Source of the DNA: Anaerolineae bacterium
Lineage (GTDB): Bacteria > Chloroflexota > Anaerolineae > Anaerolineales > Villigracilaceae
Reading direction: 5' to 3'
Assembly: GCA_003484265.1 (NCBI GenBank)
Contig: DNDO01000089.1
Location: 12,210-19,342 of the forward strand
DNA length: 7,133 nt
Positions 1 to 6,243 of this stretch are shown here, piece after piece. The translations under genes were made by a program, and so were the position numbers. The notes under the pieces were generated by a model. The model did not search any database and was not told the origin of the DNA. It worked only from the letters and a program-made list of their open reading frames with translations. Numbering within the stretch: the first letter of the stretch is position 1; each line of letters opens with the position of its first letter.

Positions 1-1511
1 TGATACGAACCGGGCTAGTAAGTCAGGCAAATGCCCTGCTGGTTTCACTGCTATGGATTATGGCAAATGCGTTTGCGTTCATCGGGTTTGGAGTTAGGGA
101 TTCCGCTTACATTTCTAACTTTATCATCATCCTTGCCGCCGGGCTTCTGCTTGGATGGCGGGCTGCATCCGTTCTTACCTTTATGACCATTTTGGCGGGA
201 GTCGGCTTGGCATTTGCCGAATCGAATAACCTTTCCCCTACAGCCTATTATGATGTGTCGCCAGCCATTGTAATTCAAGATATGGGAGCAATCTTTTTCA
301 TATATGCAGTAATCATGTTCCTCCTTATCAGCGGTATGGACAACGCATTAAAAAGGGCAAAAGACGGTAAAGACCAACTGGAGGTTATTAACCGCGAACT
401 ACATGAATCACAGATCAGCTTGGAAAAGAACCAAAAGGAGTTGGTGGTTACAAACCAGCTACTTACGTTGAGAACAGAACGCATCAGCGCCATCGCAGAA
501 CTCTCAAAGACGATCACATCCATTCAGGATACGAACGTTCTTCTTTCATCCATTGTTCGTATCACCCGCCAGAGATTTGGATACCATCATATAGGCATTT
601 ACCTATTGGATGGCGAAAAACAATTTGCCGTGCTACGCGCCTCAAACTCAAACACAGAGAGCCAACAGGATGCCCTGGCGCACGGTCATAGATTGAAAAT
701 CGGAACGCAAAATATTGTAGGCTTCGTTGCCTCCCGCGGATCAGCCCACATTGTGTCGAGCACGGGTGAAGATACCGTGTCACTGAATAACACGGACTTG
801 CCCGAGACACAATCTGAAATCGCCCTGCCGCTAAAGCTTGGCTATGAGACCATCGGTGTACTAGACATACACTCAATCGAACAGAATGCCTTTTCCATGG
901 ATGACGTAGAGATATTCTCAATCCTTGCCGACCAGGTAGCGGTTGCGATTCAGAATACCAGATCACGCGAACAAACTCAACGGGCGCTGCATGAACTGGA
1001 AATCGCATCCCGCCAAATGACCGGACAGGCATGGGCAGGGCTCGTGGAAACGGTCCGGGCAAGAGGCTACAGTTACGACGGGATCAAGCCGGAGCCTGTG
1101 AAAGAATCATCGAAGCCTGTTGACGATAAAAATTCACTAATCATCCCCGTACGAATACGCGGAAAGACCATCGGCCGCATTAAGTTAAAAGCCTCAGAGC
1201 AATCCAGAAAGTGGACAGAGGATGAACTGGCGATCATCGAATCAACAGCAGAACGCGTCGCAATCGCCCTGGATGGCGCTCGCCTGCTGGAGGATGCTCA
1301 AAAACGCGCCTCACGCGAAACCTTTCTGTCTGAGATGGCAGCAAAGCTCGGAACCTCCTTCCAAATGGACTCAATTCTGCGCGATACAGTTGAAGAATTG
1401 GGTAATAAATTGAAAGGGTCAAGAATAACTTTTCAACTTGTCAACCCTTCCTCCCCACCAGAGGCATTAAAGGAGAACGGCAATCCGAAGAATGGGAAGA
1501 AGGTAGAGTAA
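1..1511 (+). CDS. Membrane-anchored GAF-domain sensor protein, 5'-truncated by window edge
   Basis: This reading frame is open from the left edge (first full codon at nt 3) to TAA at 1509-1511, giving 502 visible residues. The first in-frame ATG, nt 60, lies inside a hydrophobic helix (LVSLLWIMANAFAF), so it is unlikely to be the start; the true start is upstream. Numbering from that Met: membrane helices at about -8 to 12, 19-34, 36-53 and 75-92; a long charged coiled coil at 95-150; a GAF domain at about 150-302 (FGYHHIGIYLLD, GHRL, SEIALPL, IGVLDI); a linker with Trp325; a half-GAF at about 358-410; and a C-terminal stub at 416-460. There is no kinase or other catalytic domain. Its membrane part aligns with the fourth gene (shared RTG and GV[RK]D landmarks), which suggests about 67 residues are missing. 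The GAF pocket has diverged from the paralogues. Inferred role: cytoplasmic small-ligand or protein-interaction sensor subunit; ligand unknown. Confidence 0.9.
   Translation, partial: IRTGLVSQANALLVSLLWIMANAFAFIGFGVRDSAYISNFIIILAAGLLLGWRAASVLTFMTILAGVGLAFAESNNLSPTAYYDVSPAIVIQDMGAIFFIYAVIMFLLISGMDNALKRAKDGKDQLEVINRELHESQISLEKNQKELVVTNQLLTLRTERISAIAELSKTITSIQDTNVLLSSIVRITRQRFGYHHIGIYLLDGEKQFAVLRASNSNTESQQDALAHGHRLKIGTQNIVGFVASRGSAHIVSSTGEDTVSLNNTDLPETQSEIALPLKLGYETIGVLDIHSIEQNAFSMDDVEIFSILADQVAVAIQNTRSREQTQRALHELEIASRQMTGQAWAGLVETVRARGYSYDGIKPEPVKESSKPVDDKNSLIIPVRIRGKTIGRIKLKASEQSRKWTEDELAIIESTAERVAIALDGARLLEDAQKRASRETFLSEMAAKLGTSFQMDSILRDTVEELGNKLKGSRITFQLVNPSSPPEALKENGNPKNGKKVE
474..1439 (+). 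repeat. Paralogous cytoplasmic GAF module, copy 1 (divergent)
   Basis: This module runs from the end of the coiled coil through the full GAF, Trp linker, half-GAF and C-terminal stub. It is homologous at the protein level to the modules in the three following genes but is the most divergent copy. In the 32-residue pocket block ending in ALPL, 16 positions match gene 3, against 25 between genes 2 and 3. Unlike the others it has a lysine-rich tail of about 23 residues after the stub. Confidence 0.8.
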
Positions 1512-1513
1512 GC
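1499..1513 (+). promoter_or_regulatory. Shine-Dalgarno-like site for the second gene
   Basis: A purine-rich GAAGG (1499-1503) lies 10 nt before the ATG at 1514, inside the last codons of the first gene. With only two nucleotides between stop and start, it supports 1514 as the start and reinitiation or coupling between the genes. Confidence 0.6.
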
Positions 1514-3247
1514 ATGACACTGAACAATAAATCACGAGAGTTTAATCTCCCGACCCGTATTTGGCGATTTCTTACTGGGGCGCATCCTTCCATAACCGAT
1601 GTAGGAGAACAGCGGCGTGCACAATTGCTCTCTGCATTGTCGCTCATCATTACAATATTCTTTATCTGGGGGATAATCTCAACCCCAACAACACTTGCAA
1701 CATTTTATGTACTGTTGTCTGTTACGCTACTCGCTTACATTTTCAGCCGAACAAAATATTTTAGCCTGGGAGCTTACTTCTTCTCGTTTGGATTTACATC
1801 CCTCGCTTATTTACCCATATTTATGGGTACTGCAAACAGCATAGATTCATCCATTTCAAGTATTGTGCCCATATCTCTTATTCTTGCCAGCGCCATTCTT
1901 TCCCATAGAGGTTTTCTGGTCCTTGCTGTTGCAACTGTCATCGCCACAATCGGTGTGGGTTGGTATGCGGACCCAAGATATCTAGAAGACCCAAACCTAA
2001 TATTGGGCAGAACTTACGGCATCACCCTATCAATCGCCGCGATCCTATTCGGCATAATTGCTTTCCGTTCAAGTGTGGAAAAATCGCGCTTGAAGGAATT
2101 ACGGGATGTTAATACAGCCTTGGAAGATCTGACAACCAATCTCGAGCAACACGTGAACGACCGCACATCAGATCTCGACAAAGCGAATCAGCAAATATCC
2201 CGGCGCGCAGCACAATTGCAGACGATCACTGAACTCTCGGAGACCATTGCGCAATTGCGGGATTTGAATGACCTTTTCCCTGTCGCCACACACCTCATAG
2301 GCGAGCGATTTGGTTTTTATCATGTCGGAATTTTCTTGGTGGATGGTGAGAAGAAGAATGTGATACTGCAAGCCGCGAATAGCGAGGGCGGAAAACAGAT
2401 GCTGGCGCGTGGTCATCGGCTGGAGTTGGGAACCGGAGTTGTGGGGTACGCCGCCAAAACCGGCAACCCGCGCATCGCTCTGGACGTTGGGGTAGACGCT
2501 GTTTTCTTCGATAACCCCGACCTTCCGGGCACCCGCGCTGAAGCAGCACTTCCGTTGATCTCACGCGGTGAAACGATCGGTGTCTTAGATGTACAGTCCA
2601 CAGAGGCTGGAGCGTTTTCAGATGAAGATCTGCGGGTATTAACTGCGCTTGCGAATCAAGTATCTATTGCCTTTGAAAATGCACGCCTGCTTACTGAAAC
2701 GCGTGCCGCGCTTGCGCAGGCGCAGGAAGTCTACAACGAGTTCACTCGCTCTGAATGGACACGCGCTGTGTCTCACGCGGAACAACCCGGCTTTCGGTAT
2801 CAATCCGGGCGCATTGAAATATTGGAAAACAAGCTGCTGTCGCCTGAGATAGTATCAGCGGTGGAGAAGGGTCAGCTAGTGGCGAACCCGGTCAACGGGT
2901 CGAGTGAAAAGCGTGCAGTCTTGATAGTCCCCGTTAAGCTGCGCGGGGAGGTCATCGGCATATTGCATGTTGAATCAGAAAATCAATCACTGGAATGGCA
3001 GGAAGATGAGATCAGCCTTGTGGAGGCGGTTGCTGAACGCGCAGCATTTGCAATGGAAAACGCACGCTTATTCCAGGTTGCCCGCAGACGCGCATCCAAG
3101 GAACAGTTGATCTCTCAAGCATCTGCTAAGATCGGAAGCGCGGTCAACATTGAAAATATTCTACAGACCACGGCAGAGGAACTGGAGCGTGTCCTCGGCG
3201 GATCTGAGGTATTAATTCAATTTAAGAGCAAAGAGTCGCGATCATGA
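1514..3247 (+). CDS. Six-TM GAF-domain sensor protein without output domain
   Basis: This complete 577-aa protein has ATG two nucleotides after the previous stop, preceded by a GAAGG sequence (1499-1503) at a 10-nt spacing, and ends in TGA overlapping the next start. A short soluble N-terminus (RFLTGAHPSITDVGEQRR) matches a motif I recall from Chloroflexota membrane sensors. Six membrane helices lie at about 37-56, 60-79, 83-105, 116-131, 133-150 and 168-185. A signalling helix with LEQHVNDRTSDLDKAN follows at 190-235. The full GAF domain spans about 236-391 and carries FGFYHVGIFLVD, GHRL, a FFDNPDLPGTR loop and IGVLDV. Then come a linker with Trp415 and GFRYQSG, a half-GAF at 467-520 (VPVKLRGEVIGILHV) and a stub at 526-572 ending VLIQF. 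I see no H-box, HATPase, GGDEF or MCP hairpin. Inferred role: membrane-tethered input subunit; the ligand and partner cannot be read from the sequence. Confidence 0.92.
   Translation: MTLNNKSREFNLPTRIWRFLTGAHPSITDVGEQRRAQLLSALSLIITIFFIWGIISTPTTLATFYVLLSVTLLAYIFSRTKYFSLGAYFFSFGFTSLAYLPIFMGTANSIDSSISSIVPISLILASAILSHRGFLVLAVATVIATIGVGWYADPRYLEDPNLILGRTYGITLSIAAILFGIIAFRSSVEKSRLKELRDVNTALEDLTTNLEQHVNDRTSDLDKANQQISRRAAQLQTITELSETIAQLRDLNDLFPVATHLIGERFGFYHVGIFLVDGEKKNVILQAANSEGGKQMLARGHRLELGTGVVGYAAKTGNPRIALDVGVDAVFFDNPDLPGTRAEAALPLISRGETIGVLDVQSTEAGAFSDEDLRVLTALANQVSIAFENARLLTETRAALAQAQEVYNEFTRSEWTRAVSHAEQPGFRYQSGRIEILENKLLSPEIVSAVEKGQLVANPVNGSSEKRAVLIVPVKLRGEVIGILHVESENQSLEWQEDEISLVEAVAERAAFAMENARLFQVARRRASKEQLISQASAKIGSAVNIENILQTTAEELERVLGGSEVLIQFKSKESRS
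2201..3247 (+). repeat. Paralogous cytoplasmic GAF module, copy 2
   Basis: The domain order is the same as in copy 1. It begins at the SRRAAQLQTI segment and ends at the protein C-terminus. Its FFDNPDLPGTR loop and VQSTEAGAFS strand-loop closely match copy 3. The nucleotide sequences have diverged, so this is an old duplication under protein-level selection rather than a recent copy. Confidence 0.85.
3231..3247 (+). promoter_or_regulatory. ATGA stop/start overlap with weak SD (gene 2 to gene 3)
   Basis: ATG 3244-3246 overlaps TGA 3245-3247. The only SD-like sequence is AAGAG at 3231-3235, 8 nt upstream and inside the C-terminal codons. A weak SD plus a 4-nt overlap is the usual sign of translational coupling, suggesting fixed stoichiometry of the two sensors (inference). 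Confidence 0.65.
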
Positions 3248-6243
3248 ATGTGATGGAAAATCAAGGGAATTCATTGACTTTCAGACAGCGGCAAATCGCC
3301 TTATGGCTGGCGGGTATATTATCTCTCGCAGGCTTTGCTCTTTTTGCATTTTCGATTTACATAGTTTTCATTCTCCAGGGCGGACCGATCGACATATCAG
3401 ACTGGTTTCTAACCCCCGCTACAGGATTGATGTTCATATCAAACCTGACCGGGGTCATTCTGATCCGCCGTTTCAATCCAATGCATGGGATATGGCTTGT
3501 CTTTATCGTCAGCCTGATTTTTGTGCCGGTTCTAGCGACCCTGGTTCTCAAAGATACCTATATTGTGACCGCATTTTCAACCGCTTTTTTCGCTTATGCG
3601 TTCAAGATAAATATTTTCCCGAAGGCTGACGGCCGCAAAGCGCTCACTCTGGCATTCATTGCAGTATTAATGATATTTAGTATTGAGCTATGGGACCCCG
3701 CATTTAGATCTGTTTCCGATTTCAATGCGCCCGCATTCGGTGCCGGAGTTATGATTTTAGCCGCACTCGGTTCTGTAATATATTTTACCCAAAGGGCGTT
3801 GTTTGGCAGGATTAGAACAAAGATCGTTGCGGGCATTCTTATTACAGTGGGTGCTTCAATTGCCATATTAAGTTTCTTTGCAATCAACCGGACGGGTAAT
3901 CTAATCGCGATCCTTTCGAGCCGCGTTGAAACCACGGTCAATTTGCTGGCTGAAGAGCAATTGATTAATACAGTTTCAAGTGAAGCAAGCCGAACAAATA
4001 TATTGTTCGAAGCCGTCATTACACAAACCACGGGCCTTGCCAATCAATTGGAACTGTTCCAGGAGCAGAAAAACATACTCGGTACCGGGGCTTATTGGAA
4101 TGCTGCCGAGAGAATGGACGAATATGGCAACGGTCAATATTACAATGCAAACAATACGCCGAGCAGTGTTTTCATCCCTTCAACGGTGGAATTCGACGAA
4201 GACGTTATCCGTGAATTGAATGTGACCGCGTATCTTGATTTCAGCGCGCCATTTGTACTGGAAAACAACCCCCAGATCACAGCAGTCTCTTACACAAATA
4301 TCGACGGGATCATCACTTATTACCCGAATATACACCTGGGTGCCAGCCTGCCGCATGACTTCGATGCATCGGCTCAACCGACTTTTCGCGTTGCGACACC
4401 GCTCTTCAATCCCGAAAAATCTCCGCGCTGGTCTTTTCCGAGGCAGGACCCTGCAGGCGCCGGCTTGATCACCTCTGTGTCCACGCCAGTCTATTTCAAG
4501 GATGAGTTCAAGGGCGTCATAACCGCCGATTTTAAACTCGATAAGATCGCAGAAGCAATCAACGCCATCAATGTAGGTTCAACTGGATATGCGTTTCTTC
4601 TCGATAATGAAGGTCATATAATTGCAATGCCTCCCGCGGGTTATGAGTTATTCGGATTACAGCCTGAGATTCTTCAAATCAATCAAGAACCGCAACAAAC
4701 GATTTTTGACGGCGACAATCCGCTTGAATTTCAGCAGATCACCCGCAGAATGGTCGTAGGTGGTAGCGGTCTAATTTCAACACCAGTAAATGGCGTGGAC
4801 ACATTCATAGCATATACCCCTGTCATAGGTAACGAGTTCAGCCTAGGAATCATCGTTCCCGTTGCAGAACTGACACAACCGGTAATTGCGACACGAACAG
4901 AGATCGATTCACAAGTTCAGGTTGCCCTTAGAAACGCGGTCATAATTCTTTTCCTGCTTCTCGTCGCAGCGATCCTGGCGAGTATGAATTTGGGGCAGGT
5001 TATTGCAGCTCCGATAGTGCGCCTTACGCAAACAGCCAACCAGATTTTGGATGGAAACCTCTCAGCGAAAGCAGAAATTACGACAACTGACGAATCAGGC
5101 ACATTGGCGCAAGCCTTCAATGCGATGACATCCCAACTGCGCGAAACACTTGGAGGTTTGGAACGCACGATTGATGAGCGTACAGCGGAATTGTCAGTGG
5201 CGAATCAAAGCAATGAACGGCGCGCAAAACAGTTCCAATCCATTTCCCAGGTGGCGCGTACGATCAGTTCCACCCTCAACCTTGATATCTTGCTCACGCA
5301 GATCGCGACCGTGATCAGTCATGAATTCGGCTTTTATCATGTAGGTTTGTTTTTGATCGACACCGCAAAGGAATATGCTGTACTAAGCGCCTCCAACAGC
5401 GAAGGAGGCCACACGATGCTCGCAAGGGGGCATCGCTTAAAAGTGGGTGAAAAGGGATTGGTTGGTTTCGTATCGAGCACCGGCAGACCGCGTGTCGCTT
5501 TGGATACTGGAGTTGACGCTGCATTCTTTGATAACCCAGACCTTCCCAGTACCCGTTCTGAAATCGCCCTGCCCTTGCGCGTTGGCGAGAACGTCATCGG
5601 TGTGCTCGATGTGCAAAGCACTGAACCAGGTGCGTTCTCACAGGAAGATATCGCGACGCTCTCGACATTGGCAGACCAGGTGAGTATTGCCATCCAAAAC
5701 GCAAGACAGAATGAGCAAACCCAGAGGGCGCTCGCTGAATCAGATTCGCTTGCTCGGCAATTCGCCCAATCTGCATGGATCCAATTCACTAGTAAGCAAA
5801 ACCTGCTTGGTATCCGTCATACAGGCGCAAAAGCAACGATGCTCTATGCCGGGAATAAAAATGGGGATGAAAAATCTGACCAAAATATGGACCAACTGAA
5901 ACCGACAGGAAGAGGCGCTATTCTATCCCTGCCGATTAAATTGCGCGGCGAGGTAATCGGCTCCGTCGATGTCAAGGCGCCGGACAACCGTCAGTGGGAT
6001 CAGGATGAAATGGACATCGTGACAGCCATCATCGAGCGCGCCGCCATCGCCCTGGAAAATGCTCGACTGCTCACGGAGAGTCAGAGACGCGCTGCCAAGG
6101 AACGCACGATCGGCGAGATCTCTGCAAGGATCAGTGCGCAAACCGAAGTGGAAGACCTGCTCAAAACGGCTGCGCAGGAATTAACGCGCACATTGCCTGG
6201 GACCGAGGTAGCAATTCAATTCAAGAGAGACGAGACCCAATGA
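3244..6243 (+). CDS. Chimeric multi-TM / dCache / HAMP / GAF sensor protein without output domain
   Basis: This complete 999-aa protein starts at the ATG of an ATGA overlap with the preceding stop; Met4 (nt 3253) is an alternative start. Six membrane helices span about residues 17-182. A seventh (190-213, after FGRIRTKI) begins a chemoreceptor-like unit: an extracytoplasmic double-Cache region at about 214-562, an eighth helix at 563-585, and a HAMP domain at about 583-637 (P590, the DESG at 616-619, AFNAM). The signalling helix LERTIDERTAELSVAN (639-654) leads into a full GAF at about 663-821 (FGFYHVG, GHRL, FFDNPDLPSTR, SEIALPL, IGVLDV). A Trp845 linker, a half-GAF at 890-943 and a stub at 948-994 ending AIQFK follow. 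The dCache part implies sensing of an external small molecule, and the GAF adds a cytoplasmic input. There is no kinase or methyl-accepting domain, so signalling must pass to a partner. Family assignment is confident; ligand and output are unknown. Confidence 0.93.
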   Translation: MNVMENQGNSLTFRQRQIALWLAGILSLAGFALFAFSIYIVFILQGGPIDISDWFLTPATGLMFISNLTGVILIRRFNPMHGIWLVFIVSLIFVPVLATLVLKDTYIVTAFSTAFFAYAFKINIFPKADGRKALTLAFIAVLMIFSIELWDPAFRSVSDFNAPAFGAGVMILAALGSVIYFTQRALFGRIRTKIVAGILITVGASIAILSFFAINRTGNLIAILSSRVETTVNLLAEEQLINTVSSEASRTNILFEAVITQTTGLANQLELFQEQKNILGTGAYWNAAERMDEYGNGQYYNANNTPSSVFIPSTVEFDEDVIRELNVTAYLDFSAPFVLENNPQITAVSYTNIDGIITYYPNIHLGASLPHDFDASAQPTFRVATPLFNPEKSPRWSFPRQDPAGAGLITSVSTPVYFKDEFKGVITADFKLDKIAEAINAINVGSTGYAFLLDNEGHIIAMPPAGYELFGLQPEILQINQEPQQTIFDGDNPLEFQQITRRMVVGGSGLISTPVNGVDTFIAYTPVIGNEFSLGIIVPVAELTQPVIATRTEIDSQVQVALRNAVIILFLLLVAAILASMNLGQVIAAPIVRLTQTANQILDGNLSAKAEITTTDESGTLAQAFNAMTSQLRETLGGLERTIDERTAELSVANQSNERRAKQFQSISQVARTISSTLNLDILLTQIATVISHEFGFYHVGLFLIDTAKEYAVLSASNSEGGHTMLARGHRLKVGEKGLVGFVSSTGRPRVALDTGVDAAFFDNPDLPSTRSEIALPLRVGENVIGVLDVQSTEPGAFSQEDIATLSTLADQVSIAIQNARQNEQTQRALAESDSLARQFAQSAWIQFTSKQNLLGIRHTGAKATMLYAGNKNGDEKSDQNMDQLKPTGRGAILSLPIKLRGEVIGSVDVKAPDNRQWDQDEMDIVTAIIERAAIALENARLLTESQRRAAKERTIGEISARISAQTEVEDLLKTAAQELTRTLPGTEVAIQFKRDETQ
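3883..4929 (+). other. Extracytoplasmic double-Cache (dCache-like) sensor region of the third protein
   Basis: Residues 214-562 lie between two membrane helices. They start with a long amphipathic helix (SRVETTVNLLAEEQL), as in dCache chemoreceptors and kinases. A membrane-distal lobe holds AVSYTNIDGIITYYPN and ITSVSTPVYFKDEFKGVITA with D429. A membrane-proximal lobe holds GSTGYAFLLDNEGHIIAMP and FIAYTPV..NEFSLGIIVP. The order fits the dCache fold. The R.WY signature of amino-acid-binding dCache domains is not intact: the sequence here is SPRWSF (393-398). Confidence 0.8.
4990..5154 (+). other. HAMP domain of the third protein
   Basis: Residues 583-637 directly follow the last membrane helix. 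They show the HAMP landmarks: the Pro of AS1 (P590), an IL.GNLSAKA connector, the DE.G at the start of AS2 (DESG, 616-619) and AFNAMTSQL. HAMP domains relay conformational change from the membrane to downstream coiled coils, here to the signalling helix and GAF. Confidence 0.85.
5218..6243 (+). repeat. Paralogous cytoplasmic GAF module, copy 3
   Basis: This copy begins at ERRAKQFQSI and ends at the protein C-terminus. The pocket loop is most like copy 2 (25 of 32 residues identical over gene 2 residues 317-348 and gene 3 residues 747-778). The segment after the GAF (EQTQRAL) is shared with copy 1 instead. Confidence 0.85.
6223..6243 (+). promoter_or_regulatory. ATGA stop/start overlap with SD-like purine run (gene 3 to gene 4)
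   Basis: ATG 6240-6242 overlaps TGA 6241-6243. The purine run AAGAGAGA (6223-6230) sits 9 nt upstream, within the C-terminal codons of gene 3. This is the same arrangement as the gene 2/gene 3 junction. Confidence 0.65.

Noticed and set aside
60..62. ATG at nt 60 as the real start of the first gene.
   Set aside because: The frame stays open to the window edge, the codons before it continue a membrane helix, there is no SD, and alignment with the fourth gene shows the protein begins earlier.
562..1062. A 166-residue minus-strand open frame.
   Set aside because: It is wholly antisense to the GAF domain of the first gene, with a composition (Arg, Ser, Pro, His rich) typical of a shadow frame and no recognisable domain.
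1504..1520. A promoter or terminator between the first and second genes.
   Set aside because: Only two bases separate stop and start, and I see no hairpin with a U-tract or -35/-10 pair that stands out from coding sequence.
2161..2250. The signalling helices (RT.EL..AN) and following helix as a possible histidine-kinase DHp domain.
   Set aside because: No H-E/D-x-x-[TN]-P phospho-acceptor motif is present and no ATP-binding N, G1 or G2 boxes follow. The helix leads straight into a GAF domain in each protein.
3594..4043. A 149-residue minus-strand open frame.
   Set aside because: It is antisense to membrane helices and the start of the dCache region of the third gene. Its Ile/Ala/Val-rich content follows from the sense-strand hydrophobic codons.
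5337..5789. A 150-residue open frame on the minus strand, with a shorter similar one at 2413-2601 (shared RSGLSK..ASTP.S.A.RGLPVL).
   Set aside because: Both are exact antisense shadows of the conserved FFDNPDLP pocket region of the GAF copies. Their similarity mirrors the sense-strand homology. There is no SD, start context or independent support.
5155..6243. The third protein as a methyl-accepting chemotaxis protein because of dCache-TM-HAMP.
   Set aside because: The region after HAMP is GAF, half-GAF and stub. The long heptad hairpin with the conserved E.-.-A.E.R tip of chemoreceptors is absent.
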